DNA of 64,000 nucleotides from Venatoribacter cucullus (GCF_016132445.1 NZ_CP046056.1:2420001-2484000); one strand, 5' to 3'; numbered from the stretch's first letter, positions 18,954-27,418 are shown. The notes: generated by a model not told the origin, from the sequence alone. Program-made: numbers and translations.

Positions 18954-19069
18954 TGAGACACTCCTGTGAAAAGAGCCCTGATTGTAATGAGGCGAACGGG
19001 GAATAAAACAACCAGAACCGCCACAAGCACTCAAAAAACGGAACCGGCGCACAGAATCAGAAAAAAGTA

Positions 19070-20017
19070 TCAGACCAAAAAGCCGTTGGTCATTAAACGG
19101 GCCAGCAGCATTTCTAACGTCTGGTCGCCAGCCGCCACCACGCCACAGTCCGCCAGTGCATAAGCACCACCGTATGTAGTACGCACATCGCCGCGCGCGC
19201 ACTGGCTGCGGTTAATAATACGCACGCCACGCGCGCTGGCGTCTTTTAAAGCGCTTAGTAAGGTGGGATGTTGCGGCGCATTACCGCTGCCGAAGGTTTG
19301 CAGAATAACGGCGTCCCAGGGTTGCGCTAACCATTGTGCGATTAACTCAAAATCCATGCCCGGATGCAGGGTTAATACGGCAACTTTTTGCGCAACAATG
19401 CTTTTTAATTCTGGTTTGTCGCCATTTTTTACGTGCACTAATTCCGACAGTTTTAAATATTTATCCGTCCATTCCAGCAAAGGTTTGGCATTAGGGGCCG
19501 CAAAAGCAGCCAGGCCCTGGGCATCCACTTTGGTGGCGTATTCTGCTGGCAATAACTGCCGGTGAAACACAATCCCCACCTGAGCAATGCCACTGTGCGC
19601 AGCGGCGTACAACGCATTGCGGATATTCGCCGGCGCATCGGAACCGGCTTCGGCCAGTGGAATCTGCGCGCCGGTAAACAGCACCGGCTTGCCCAGCCCA
19701 GGCAATAAACACTGCACCGCCGCGGCGCTGTAAGCCATGGTGTCGGTGCCGTGCAGCACCACAAAACCATCGTAATCGTCGTAGTGCGCATGAATATCCG
19801 CCGCGATTGTTTGCCAATGCTGTGGCTGCATATCGGACGAATCGAGCAGTGGCGCATATTCATGCAGCACAAATTCTGGCATCTCCGGTTGCTGCAATTC
19901 CGGCAACTGGCGCAGCTGTTGTTCCAGCCAGCCGGCCAGCGGCTGATAACCACGCGGAGTGGGCTGCATCCCCAGGGTGCCGCCGGTGTAAATAACGAAA
20001 ATGCGCTTAGAGGTCAT
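19070..20017 (-). CDS. L-asparaginase, type I
   Basis: A 315-residue cytoplasmic amidohydrolase converting asparagine to aspartate and ammonia. The two catalytic threonine motifs are present: YTGGTLGM near the N-terminus and VLHGTDTMAYSA near residue 85. It lacks a signal peptide, so it resembles AnsA (type I) rather than the periplasmic type II enzyme. The ATG at 20017 gives MTSKRIFVIYTGG; upstream in-frame codons overlap the region before selO and are not needed. The selO gene is divergent, sharing a 124-bp gap. Confidence 0.9.
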   Translation of the reverse strand: MTSKRIFVIYTGGTLGMQPTPRGYQPLAGWLEQQLRQLPELQQPEMPEFVLHEYAPLLDSSDMQPQHWQTIAADIHAHYDDYDGFVVLHGTDTMAYSAAAVQCLLPGLGKPVLFTGAQIPLAEAGSDAPANIRNALYAAAHSGIAQVGIVFHRQLLPAEYATKVDAQGLAAFAAPNAKPLLEWTDKYLKLSELVHVKNGDKPELKSIVAQKVAVLTLHPGMDFELIAQWLAQPWDAVILQTFGSGNAPQHPTLLSALKDASARGVRIINRSQCARGDVRTTYGGAYALADCGVVAAGDQTLEMLLARLMTNGFLV

Positions 20018-20141
20018 GGCTAACAATCCGGGCCGGAAAACCGGCATCTTCGCATATTCCGCGCCGGCGACGAACCGCAGTGCTGGGCAAACCGCGGCCA
20101 GCGGAATATCCTACTGTTTTGCTCAGCTTTACGGATTGCTT

Positions 20142-21650
20142 ATGCCAGCCCTGTTAACGATTCCGTTCGACAACGCCTACGCCCGCCTGCCCGCACAGTG
20201 CTTCGCCCGCGTGCTGCCCACGCCGGTGGCCAACCCGGCGCTGATCCGTTTTAACCACGGCTTAGCCGCGGAACTCGGCATTGATGTTAACGGCAGCACC
20301 GAGGCGGAACTGGCGGCGGTATTTGCCGGTAATGACATTCCGGCAGGGGCCGATCCGCTGGCCATGGCCTACAGCGGCCATCAGTTCGGGCATTTAAATC
20401 CGCAGCTGGGCGATGGCCGCGCCATTTTATTGGGCGATGTGGTGGATATTCACGGTCAGCGCCGTGACATTCAGCTAAAAGGCAGCGGCCGCACGCCGTT
20501 TTCACGCAATGGCGATGGCCGCTCACCGCTGGGGCCGGTGCTGCGCGAATACATTCTGTGCGAAGCCATGCACGCACTGGGCGTACCCACCACCCGTGCC
20601 CTCGCAGCCGTAAACAGCGGCGAATGGGTATACCGTGAAGGGCGCGAACCCGGCGCGGTTTTTACCCGCGTCGCCGCCAGCCATATCCGCGTGGGCACCT
20701 TTCAGTATTTTGCCCTGCGCCGTGATCACGAGACACTGCAGCAACTGGCCGACCATGTTATCGAACGTCATTACCCGCATATTGATCTCAATAGTTCAGA
20801 TAAATACCGCCAGCTGTTTGCCGCCATCTGTAAAAATCAGGCGCAATTAATTGCGCAGTGGATGCAGCTGGGGGTTATTCACGGCGTAATGAATACCGAC
20901 AATATGACGGTCAGCGGTGAAACCATTGATTACGGTCCCTGCGCTTTTATGGATGCTTACCACCCCGACACGGTCTTCAGCTCCATCGACCGCCAGGGCC
21001 GTTACGCCTATGCCAATCAGCCGGCCATCGGCCAGTGGAATTTAGCGCGGCTGGCCGAAGCGTTATTGCCGTTAATTCATAGCGATGAAAAAACCGCGGT
21101 GGCTCAGGCTACGGAAATTCTGCAGGAATACCCGCGCTGGCAGCAGGACACCTGGCTGCAGCACATGGCGGAAAAACTCGGTTTCAGCAGCGTACAGGAA
21201 TCCGATCAGGCTTTGATTGAACAAGTATTACATCTGCTGGAACAAGGCCGGCTGGATTACAGCCTGTTTTTCCGCCGCTTAAGCCACTGCACGCAAGCCG
21301 GCGATAACCGTGGCCAGCTGCTGGCACTGCTGCAGTTACCCGAATGCCGCCCCACCGCCGCACTGGAACAGCAATTAAATGCCTGGCTGGATACATGGCA
21401 ACAACAGTTAACTCAACGCGGCGACAGCCACAGTGCCGCCCAACGGATGCAGGCGAAAAACCCGGCCGTGATTCCCCGTAATCACCGCGTTGCCGAAGCC
21501 ATTGCCGCCGCCGAAGGCGGTGATTATTCGGTGTTTGAACGCTTACTGGCCGCGCTGCAACAGCCCTATGAAGAACGGCCGGAATACGCCGGTTTTATGC
21601 AACCGCCGCAACCGGCCGAAAAAGTATTAAAAACCTTTTGTGGTACCTGA
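20142..21650 (+). CDS. selO: Protein adenylyltransferase SelO (YdiU)
   Basis: A 502-residue pseudokinase-fold enzyme that transfers AMP from ATP to protein hydroxyls and is linked to redox stress responses. Family hallmarks are visible: AYSGHQFGHLNPQLGDGRA, LKGSGRTPFSRNGDGR, GVPTTRALAAV, and the metal/active-site segment GVMNTDNMTVSGETIDYGP. The C-terminus ends TFCGT, with a cysteine close to the end where eukaryotic SelO carries selenocysteine. The ATG at 20142 (MPALLTIPFDNAYARLP) is chosen from the family pattern; 47 more codons are open upstream but overlap the asparaginase gene. Confidence 0.92.
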   Translation: MPALLTIPFDNAYARLPAQCFARVLPTPVANPALIRFNHGLAAELGIDVNGSTEAELAAVFAGNDIPAGADPLAMAYSGHQFGHLNPQLGDGRAILLGDVVDIHGQRRDIQLKGSGRTPFSRNGDGRSPLGPVLREYILCEAMHALGVPTTRALAAVNSGEWVYREGREPGAVFTRVAASHIRVGTFQYFALRRDHETLQQLADHVIERHYPHIDLNSSDKYRQLFAAICKNQAQLIAQWMQLGVIHGVMNTDNMTVSGETIDYGPCAFMDAYHPDTVFSSIDRQGRYAYANQPAIGQWNLARLAEALLPLIHSDEKTAVAQATEILQEYPRWQQDTWLQHMAEKLGFSSVQESDQALIEQVLHLLEQGRLDYSLFFRRLSHCTQAGDNRGQLLALLQLPECRPTAALEQQLNAWLDTWQQQLTQRGDSHSAAQRMQAKNPAVIPRNHRVAEAIAAAEGGDYSVFERLLAALQQPYEERPEYAGFMQPPQPAEKVLKTFCGT

Positions 21651-21654
21651 GCAC

Positions 21655-21753
21655 TTATTGCTTCTGCAATAAATACTCTGCCAGTGCCTGATACGCCGGC
21701 AGCGAGGTGGCGTCGTTAGCAGCATTGCCGGCCGCCGCTTTAATTCCCTGCCG
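21655..21753 (-). other. Open, protein-like stretch in frame after the manC stop
   Basis: Directly after the manC TAA, the same frame stays open for 32 sense codons before the next TAA. The translation ends SLPAYQALAEYLLQKQ and looks like a real protein C-terminus rather than noise. No start codon or ribosome site precedes it. It may be the remnant of a lost gene or a former C-terminal extension. It nearly fills the 103-bp gap between convergent selO and manC. Confidence 0.35.
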
Positions 21754-23196
21754 TTATTCACGGCCGTAAATATCCTGCAGGCGTTCAATATCGTCTTCGC
21801 CCAAATAATCACCTGACTGCACTTCAATCATTTCCAGCAGCGTATTACCGTGGTTGGCCAGCGCGTGAACATCGCCCAGCGCAATAAAGGTGGATTCATT
21901 GGCGTGCAGAATTTCCTGCGTTAATTCGCCATGCTGCTGGCGGATTACCGTTGCTTCACCGCGCACCACCACCCAGTGTTCGGCCCGTTGCTGATGGCGC
22001 TGCAACGATAACTGCCCGCCCGGTTTGACCTGCAGGCGTTTGATTTTATAGCCCTCACCGGGGTGCAGAATTTCGTAGCAACCCCAGGGGCGGAAGACTT
22101 TACGCGGGCTGACCGGCGGGCTGTCGGCAACCACCACACGCAGCTGATCCAGTGCATCGCGCTGCGCTATCAGCAAGGCATCGGCGGTATCCACCACCAC
22201 CAAATCCGTTACGCCCAGCAACGCAATATCGCGGCCGCTGTGATTGTGCAGATAACTGTTATGGCTGCGGTAAAAACGGCCATTTCCCTGCTGCGCATTA
22301 CCCTGCGCATCGGCCGGCGCCAGCGCCTGCACCGCCGTCCAGCTGCCGATATCACTCCAACCGCTGTCGGCTAATACGGCCGCCACCACGGCAGCCTCAC
22401 CACTGGCGGCCAGCGGTTCCAACAGCGCAATATCCACCGGCAGCGCCGCCACCCCCTGCAGCGCAGCGGCATTAGGGCGGATAAAATCGAGGTCTTGTTG
22501 TTGCCCGGCAATGGCCGCCGCTGAAGCCGTGGCCAGTTGCGGTTGCCACTGCTGCAGCGCCTGTAAAAAAGACTGCACCTGCCAGCACAGCATGCCGCTG
22601 TTCCAGAACCAGCAGGGTTGGGGGGCAGTGGTATTGGCCTGCAAATAATCCGCGGCGGTGGTGGCATCGGGCTTTTCATGAAAGGCACGTAATGGCCGCA
22701 CCGGCGCCTCACCGGCGCTGACCTGCAAATACCCAAAACCGGTCGCCGGCGTATGCGGCAAAATACCAAACACGGCGGCGGCACCCTGCTCCACCCAGGG
22801 CTGTAAGTGCTGTAGCGCCTGCTGCAACGGCGCAATGTTCTCTAGCAGATGATCGGCCGGCAGCACCAGCATCAGCACATTGTCATCACCACGGGCACGC
22901 AGAAACTGCGCCGCCAGCGCCAACGCCTGCGCGGTATTGCGGCTGTCGCGCTCCAGTAACAGGGTGGCGTGAATACCGGCCGCCCGGCATTGTTCCGCCG
23001 CCAGAAAACGCTGCTCTTCATGGCACACCAGCAACGGCTGGCACGGGCTGAGTTGCTGCGCCCGCTGTAACGTCTGTTGCAGCAGCGACCAGTGCGGATC
23101 CAGCAGGGGTAAATACTGCTTCGGGCAGTCCGGAGTCGACAGTGGCCACAGGCGGCTGCCCTGCCCTCCGGCCAGAATCACCGGCACCAGCTTCAT
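21754..23196 (-). CDS. manC: Mannose-1-phosphate guanylyltransferase / mannose-6-phosphate isomerase
   Basis: A bifunctional type II enzyme of 480 residues. The N-terminal nucleotidyltransferase domain opens KLVPVILAGGQGSRLWPLS and carries PKQYLPLLD; it makes GDP-mannose from mannose 1-phosphate and GTP. The C-terminal cupin domain (residues about 350-480; VFRPWGCYEILHPGEGYKIK, QRHQQRAEHWVVV) is the phosphomannose isomerase part. GDP-mannose feeds exopolysaccharide or O-antigen synthesis. The ATG at 23196 fits the family start. No polysaccharide genes flank it. It ends with the typical IERLQDIYGRE. Confidence 0.92.
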   Translation of the reverse strand: MKLVPVILAGGQGSRLWPLSTPDCPKQYLPLLDPHWSLLQQTLQRAQQLSPCQPLLVCHEEQRFLAAEQCRAAGIHATLLLERDSRNTAQALALAAQFLRARGDDNVLMLVLPADHLLENIAPLQQALQHLQPWVEQGAAAVFGILPHTPATGFGYLQVSAGEAPVRPLRAFHEKPDATTAADYLQANTTAPQPCWFWNSGMLCWQVQSFLQALQQWQPQLATASAAAIAGQQQDLDFIRPNAAALQGVAALPVDIALLEPLAASGEAAVVAAVLADSGWSDIGSWTAVQALAPADAQGNAQQGNGRFYRSHNSYLHNHSGRDIALLGVTDLVVVDTADALLIAQRDALDQLRVVVADSPPVSPRKVFRPWGCYEILHPGEGYKIKRLQVKPGGQLSLQRHQQRAEHWVVVRGEATVIRQQHGELTQEILHANESTFIALGDVHALANHGNTLLEMIEVQSGDYLGEDDIERLQDIYGRE

Positions 23197-23298
23197 AAAA
23201 ATATTCCCGTCAGATAACAATGTGTTGCCGTTGCAGCCGGTGTTCAGCGGTGTATCCTGCCCGGCATTCTGGGCAACCGCAGGCACCGGTGGGGCAGT

Positions 23299-23967
23299 AT
23301 GCAGATTCAGCCACGCTTACTCAATCTGGGTAAAAATCCGCACGGTCGTGATTTTGTCATCGGCGATATGCACGGTTGTGTCAGTGCGCTGCTGGCACAA
23401 TTACAGGCACTGGCCTTTAACCCGCGCGGCGACCGGGTGATTTGTGTGGGTGATCTGGTGAACCGTGGCCCGGAATCGGTACAGGCCTTAGCGCTGCTGA
23501 GTGAGCCCTGGTTTTTTGCCGTGATCGGCAACCATGAACAAGTGTTGGTCAGTGCGTTTCAGGAGGGCCAGCCCGAACACCATGCCTTAATGCTGCAGCA
23601 CGGCGGCGACTGGATTTTACAGCAGCCCCGCCAGCACTGGGATGGCTGGTTTACGCAAATTCGCCAGCTGCCACTGGCCATTCAGCTGGAAAATAACCAG
23701 GGTAAAACCATCGGTATTATTCATGCCGATTACCCGCTGGCCGACTGGGGCGATTTTCACCGCTTAACGGCAGACGATGCCGAGCGCGCGGTCTGGGCGC
23801 GCGAGCCGTTTCGCCAGCGCAGCCCGCACCGGGTGGCGGGGCTTGATTGGCTGATCGTTGGCCACAACGTTACCGAACAACCGCTACAACTGGGCAACCG
23901 CCTGTACATTGATTGTGGGGTTTATCTTGGTAACGACTACCAGATTATCGACATTAATCAGCTGTAG
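23299..23967 (+). CDS. PPP-family serine/threonine phosphatase (PrpA-like)
   Basis: A 222-residue metallophosphatase. All metal-binding motifs are in place: VIGDMHGC, VCVGDLVNRGPES (as ICVGDLVNRG), VIGNHEQV, IGIIHADYP and IVGHNVTEQP. This set is shared by the E. coli protein phosphatases PrpA/PrpB and lambda phosphatase, and the length agrees; ApaH is longer. It may dephosphorylate proteins or nucleotides; the partner is unknown. It is divergent from manC and its 3' end overlaps the pseudouridine synthase gene by 14 bp, end to end. Confidence 0.85.
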   Translation: MQIQPRLLNLGKNPHGRDFVIGDMHGCVSALLAQLQALAFNPRGDRVICVGDLVNRGPESVQALALLSEPWFFAVIGNHEQVLVSAFQEGQPEHHALMLQHGGDWILQQPRQHWDGWFTQIRQLPLAIQLENNQGKTIGIIHADYPLADWGDFHRLTADDAERAVWAREPFRQRSPHRVAGLDWLIVGHNVTEQPLQLGNRLYIDCGVYLGNDYQIIDINQL

Positions 23968-24928
23968 GCGCAGCGATTAAATAGGGCTGCCAGGCGGGCG
24001 GATATTCGGCATCGGTAACCGCCTGCTCATCCTTACCCAATTGCAGCTGCACAAAATACGCATGCAATAACTGGTGCGGCGCACCCAGCACCGCCAGATC
24101 GTCGGTGGTTAAATCCTGCTGCAGGCGTTTTAAATAAAAAGCACCGTCGTGGCTGTAAATTTTATCGCCAATAATCGGATAACCCAGGTGCGCCAGCTGC
24201 GCGCGAATCTGATGTTTACGCCCGCTGAACAACTCACATTCCAGCAGGCTGTACGAGCCAAAGCGTTTGAGTACACGAAACTGCGTGCGCGACCACTTGG
24301 GCGCATGCACGGCGTTATCATCCTGCTCGGTGGTCACCACCATCCGGCTGCGAATAAGGCTGTTTTGCTGCTCTGCCAGCCAGGTTTCGCACAGGTGTTC
24401 GTCCCAGACAGGATTACCCCACACCAGCGCGTGATAGACCTTACGCTGCAATAACCGGTCGAGGTGTTTTTTCCAGCGCTTATCGGCCCAGCCATTTTTT
24501 GCCAGCAACACAATGCCCGAGGTTTCCGCATCCAGCCGGTGCAATAAATGCGCGTCTTTATATTCCGTGTCGCGCCGCACCAGCGAAATTAACGTATTAA
24601 ATAAATTGCGCGTGGTGCGCGACACCGGCAGCCCGGCGGGTTTATGCACGGCCATTACATCATCGCGCTGCCATAAAATATGCCAGCCGGTATCCACCGC
24701 ATCTTCCTGATGCTCGGGCAAATACACACAGACCCGATCACCGGGCTGCAACGCCACATCCGCCGCCTTCACCACGCCATTTACCCGCACCGCACCCAGC
24801 GCCTGCGCCGCCAGCAACTCAGCGGCCGACCAATGGTGATACGCCTGCAACACCGACGCACGCAGGCCAATGGCCTGATACTCGGACCAGCACAGCTCAA
24901 AACCCTTATCTGGCGCCGTTTTCGTCAC
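23954..24928 (-). CDS. RluA-family pseudouridine synthase
   Basis: A 324-residue enzyme that isomerises uridine to pseudouridine in tRNA or rRNA. The catalytic aspartate is in LLHRLDAETSGIVLLAK, and the C-terminal LFSGRKHQIRAQLAHLG is typical. An S4-like N-terminal part (ELLAAQALGAVRVNG, LQPGDRVCVYLP) precedes the catalytic domain. I prefer the GTG at 24928, which has GAGGG 9 bp upstream; a longer frame from GTG 25009 adds 27 residues without family character. The exact RNA target cannot be told; RluA, RluC/D and TruC are close relatives. Confidence 0.85.
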   Translation of the reverse strand: MTKTAPDKGFELCWSEYQAIGLRASVLQAYHHWSAAELLAAQALGAVRVNGVVKAADVALQPGDRVCVYLPEHQEDAVDTGWHILWQRDDVMAVHKPAGLPVSRTTRNLFNTLISLVRRDTEYKDAHLLHRLDAETSGIVLLAKNGWADKRWKKHLDRLLQRKVYHALVWGNPVWDEHLCETWLAEQQNSLIRSRMVVTTEQDDNAVHAPKWSRTQFRVLKRFGSYSLLECELFSGRKHQIRAQLAHLGYPIIGDKIYSHDGAFYLKRLQQDLTTDDLAVLGAPHQLLHAYFVQLQLGKDEQAVTDAEYPPAWQPYLIAAPTAD

Positions 24929-25316
24929 CGCCCAACCCTCTGTTGTTATGGCGGCGATTAAACCACGAAAGGCCGCCGGGCCGCAGCGGTAGCCGGCTGA
25001 AGCAACCACTGGATAGGAACCTGAGTATTTTGAAAAATGGCCAGAATTGTGCGCGTTTACACGTCACCGTCAAAAGTCAGATGCGCGAATTGCCGCCAGC
25101 CGGTAAAAATCTGACCTGTAAAATCAATGGATTAAGAAATTTCTCAGAGTGATCGTGCGCAAAATGTAAAGACGACAGCAGAGTAATAGTGTGCGTGCGC
25201 GTTTAGAGCCTGATAGCGATATTATTAGCGGCACTTTTCGCAACGGTAACAGTCGGTTACACTCGGGACTTAAACAAGGACACAGGTGTGTAAGTGAGCA
25301 TGCCTACGAACAAACT
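24929..25316. other. Gene-free AT-richer stretch before the gene cassette
   Basis: About 390 bp with no convincing coding frame. It is clearly less GC-rich than its neighbours. I looked for an integron integrase gene and a classical attI region here and found neither. It presumably holds the promoter that drives the cassette gene, but no hexamer pair stands out. Confidence 0.5.
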
Positions 25317-25317
25317 G

Positions 25318-25706
25318 TTAGGTGAACAAAAGGACTAAACATGACCGCATACGTAATTCTTAGAATAACTGTTCACGATCCCGAGAAACTAAAAGCCTAT
25401 CAAAAAGTAGCCCCAACAATCATTGAACAGTATGAGGGGAAACTATTGGCGCGAGGCGGAGAGGTTGTCTCACTGGAAGGGTCTACCGATAATCGAAGAA
25501 CTGTCATAATCGAGTTTCCAACTATGGAAAAGGCGAAGTCCTTTTACCGGTCTCCGGAGTACACTGATGCAATACTGCTTCGCAAAGGTTCGGCGGAGTT
25601 CGAAGTAATGGTTGTGGAAGGTCTTGCCTAAGATGGCCAAATCACCTAACACAGCGCTCCACCCGACCAAAAACCGCTACGCGGTTTTCGTTGGGTGAGC
25701 TAGGCG
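25318..25706 (+). mobile_element. Solitary integron gene cassette
   Basis: The segment has the anatomy of a mobile gene cassette: a recombination core GTTAGGT at 25317-25323, one small gene 18 bp inside, and an attC site just after its stop codon. The R'' core in attC (ACCTAAC, 25644-25650) is the exact complement of the 5' core, as expected of a circularised cassette. After the cleavage G at 25706 the sequence reads TTACCA rather than TTRRRY, so the downstream junction is not a normal attI or attC core. This suggests insertion at a secondary site. Base composition is lower in GC than flanking genes. Confidence 0.75.
25341..25631 (+). CDS. DUF1330 family protein (cassette gene)
   Basis: A 96-residue protein with the ferredoxin-like dimeric alpha-beta fold of DUF1330. 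Family features include AYVILRITVHDPEKLKAYQ at the start, GKLLARGGEVVSLEG in the middle and AKSFYRSPEYTDAILLRKG. The family's biochemical role is not established. The gene has AGGA 8 bp before the ATG and fills the gene cassette at 25318-25706. Codon use is less GC-biased than in neighbouring chromosomal genes, consistent with transfer. Confidence 0.85.
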   Translation: MTAYVILRITVHDPEKLKAYQKVAPTIIEQYEGKLLARGGEVVSLEGSTDNRRTVIIEFPTMEKAKSFYRSPEYTDAILLRKGSAEFEVMVVEGLA

Positions 25707-25712
25707 TTACCA
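25643..25712 (+). other. attC recombination site
   Basis: About 65 bp of imperfect inverted repeat. R'' ACCTAAC lies at 25644. The inner arms GCGCTCCACCC and GGGTGAGC pair with one unpaired base, the extrahelical base typical of attC. A terminal hairpin AAAACCGC/GCGGTTTT forms the variable loop, and the G of the cleavage point is at 25706. The layout fits the folded bottom-strand substrate of integron integrases. Confidence 0.75.
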
Positions 25713-25727
25713 ACCAAGCATACCCCC

Positions 25728-26126
25728 ATGAAACACACCGGCAGCTGCCTCTGCGGAGGCATCCAATATGAAATCAATGGCGAGCTAACCGATGTTCTGA
25801 ATTGCCATTGCTCCATGTGCCGCAAGCTGCACGCTGCAGCGTTCAGAACCCGGGCCAGTGTGCGCCGTGCAGACTGGAAAACCATTAAGGGCGAAGCGCT
25901 GATTAAATTTTATGAATCATCACCGGGTGAGCATAAAGGTTTCTGTTCAAACTGTGGCTCCAGTATTTTTACTAAGTTTGATAACAACCCGGATGTCTAC
26001 GGCTTTCCGCTGGGTACACTGGATACCGATCCGGGTGTAAAAGCGGAACGTCATGTGTTTGTAGGAAGCAAAGCGCCCTGGTTCGATATTACCGATGACT
26101 TGCCGCAATATGACGGGTATAAATAA
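25728..26126 (+). CDS. GFA family (glutathione-dependent formaldehyde-activating-like) protein
   Basis: A 132-residue zinc-binding protein of the Gfa/CENP-V fold. Zinc-site cysteines are seen in GSCLCGGIQYE, LNCHCSMCRKLH and GFCSNCGSSIF. Members bind glutathione or related thiols; most have no proven activity. The start codon lies only 22 bp after the cassette recombination point, with no good ribosome site, so this gene could also be of cassette origin, but no attC follows it. A hairpin with arms CGCTGCC/GGCAGCG follows the stop at 26129-26154. Confidence 0.82.
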   Translation: MKHTGSCLCGGIQYEINGELTDVLNCHCSMCRKLHAAAFRTRASVRRADWKTIKGEALIKFYESSPGEHKGFCSNCGSSIFTKFDNNPDVYGFPLGTLDTDPGVKAERHVFVGSKAPWFDITDDLPQYDGYK

Positions 26127-26192
26127 CCCGTCGCTGCCACCATCAGGGGGCAGCGGCGCAGGGTACGCTACAAACAAGGATGAATCATCACG

Positions 26193-26465
26193 ATGGATAA
26201 GCACCATAATCAAAGCACATCAATCCAGGCAAGGCTGATCAGCCTGCTGGCCTCTCTTCCCTTCTCGGTTCTGACGGCCGTATTCATCTGGATGGGCATT
26301 AACAAAGAGCTTATGTACTGGGGCGGCTTTCTCAGCAGCAGCTACCTGCTTACCTGCATCATGTTGTTTGCCGTACTGGCCTTGTTGTTACCGAAACTGT
26401 TTCCATCAATTCTTGGGAGAATCTGGCGGGGCATTGTCAGCGTTGAACGTTGGTGGGGATGGTAG
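26193..26465 (+). CDS. Small membrane protein of unknown function
   Basis: A 90-residue hypothetical protein. After a polar start (MDKHHNQSTSIQA) it has two predicted membrane segments (about residues 15-36 and 45-70) and a short basic C-terminus (RIWRGIVSVERWWGW). I do not recognise a family. It stands 66 bp after the GFA gene on the same strand, within the accessory island. Confidence 0.55.
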   Translation: MDKHHNQSTSIQARLISLLASLPFSVLTAVFIWMGINKELMYWGGFLSSSYLLTCIMLFAVLALLLPKLFPSILGRIWRGIVSVERWWGW

Positions 26466-26515
26466 CCATAGGCCACCGTCACCCGTTCCGCTAAACTAGC
26501 CCCCAATTCATTCCC
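26464..26515. repeat. Diverged direct repeat, copy 1
   Basis: The start of this segment (AGCCATAGGCCAC) and its core TTCCGCTA followed by TAGC recur at 27510-27562. The two copies are roughly 52 bp, in the same orientation, and enclose the TIGR02450-like gene and the yefM-yoeB module. Confidence 0.55.
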
Positions 26516-26606
26516 CTTTGCTCAATTCTGCCGAAAACCCTGGCCTGGCCAGGTACATAATCCGGCATTGAGTAATTGCTAAACCTGCCAGTTTTACGGA
26601 GCCAGC

Positions 26607-26822
26607 ATGCATAAAATTAACCCCGCCAAGCTGCGTAACAGTAAATGGACCGCCGTAACACCGCTCAATCGCGAGAAGCATTTTTTGGTTACCGAGGTTG
26701 AGTACGACGAAGAAGGCGCGGTGTTGTCGTGCGTACTTGAAGCGATACTGTCGCGCAATGAATACCCGATTGACTGGCAGGAACTCAAAGACGCCGACAA
26801 ATGGCTGCAGGGCTGGAAGTAA
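26607..26822 (+). CDS. TIGR02450-like small protein
   Basis: A 71-residue protein. The pattern NPAKLRNSKWTAVTP, REKHFLVTEVEYDEEG and the ending ADKWLQGWK agrees with what I recall of the TIGR02450 family, a small conserved proteobacterial protein of unknown function. There is no signal or membrane segment. It stands alone between two diverged direct repeats, convergent with yoeB. Confidence 0.7.
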   Translation: MHKINPAKLRNSKWTAVTPLNREKHFLVTEVEYDEEGAVLSCVLEAILSRNEYPIDWQELKDADKWLQGWK

Positions 26823-26893
26823 GTTTACGGCTACTCAGTGACCCAGAGTTTATGCGTTACTGCATCCTATCTGTTCAGATTCAGCACGCCAGA

Positions 26894-27148
26894 TCAGTAA
26901 TGGTAACGAAGCTGTGCAATTAACAGCGCGTCATCCGTTACCTTGTAAACCATACGGTCTTCTTCATTGATTCTGCGTGACCAGTAACCGGTTAAATTAT
27001 GCTTAAGCGGCTCTGGTTTACCGATACCTTCAAAGGGGTTGCGCAGGGTCTCTTTAATCAGGCTATTAATGCGGTTAAGCGTTCTTTTATCTGTTTTTTG
27101 CCAATACAGATAATCTTCCCAGGCATGTTCCGAGAAAATCAGTTTCAT
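26894..27148 (-). CDS. yoeB: YoeB toxin (ribosome-dependent mRNA endonuclease)
   Basis: An 84-residue toxin of the RelE/YoeB fold that cleaves mRNA in the ribosomal A site. The sequence MKLIFSEHAWEDYLYWQ, FEGIGKPEPLKHNLTGYWSRRI and DRMVYKV matches YoeB, including the conserved Glu, Arg and C-terminal His-Tyr (RYHY) active-site residues. Its start overlaps the end of yefM by 4 bp, so the toxin is coupled to its antitoxin. Confidence 0.93.
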   Translation of the reverse strand: MKLIFSEHAWEDYLYWQKTDKRTLNRINSLIKETLRNPFEGIGKPEPLKHNLTGYWSRRINEEDRMVYKVTDDALLIAQLRYHY

Positions 27149-27396
27149 TCGCTCAGCTCGCGTTCTGTACCCTTACCGCTTTCCAGTTCAGCGACAGAGG
27201 CCAGCAAGCGACGGGCGTTTTTCGGCGCGCGCAGCAGATACGCCGTTTCCTGCAGAGCTTCGTAGTCTTCCAGCGACAGCATCACGACAGAAGGTGCCTT
27301 ATTGCGGGTAATAATCACTGGGCTGTGGTCATCGCATACCTGCTGCATCATCTGCGCTAAATTGCTGCGGGCGCTGGTGTAACTGATAGCGTCCAT
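27145..27396 (-). CDS. yefM: YefM antitoxin (Phd/YefM family)
   Basis: An 83-residue antitoxin and autorepressor. The N-terminal DNA-binding part shows MDAISYTSARSNLAQMMQQV and VIITRNKAPSVVMLSLEDY; the C-terminal part, which neutralises YoeB, is acidic and flexible. The ATG at 27396 has GAGAGGAG upstream; an in-frame extension to 27492 runs through the operator and is rejected. Located first in the operon, with a TGTACA-type operator upstream. Confidence 0.93.
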   Translation of the reverse strand: MDAISYTSARSNLAQMMQQVCDDHSPVIITRNKAPSVVMLSLEDYEALQETAYLLRAPKNARRLLASVAELESGKGTERELSE

Positions 27397-27418
27397 GGTT
27401 GTCTCCTCTCTGAAATTC

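Noticed and set aside
18954-19202. N-terminal extension of the putative outer-membrane protein
   Set aside because: It would bury the signal peptide and overlap the asparaginase gene; AGGAG precedes the ATG at 18953.
26129-26160. Hairpin after the GFA gene as a second attC
   Set aside because: It has good arms but neither an RYYYAAC nor a GTTRRRY core, so it is more likely a weak terminator.
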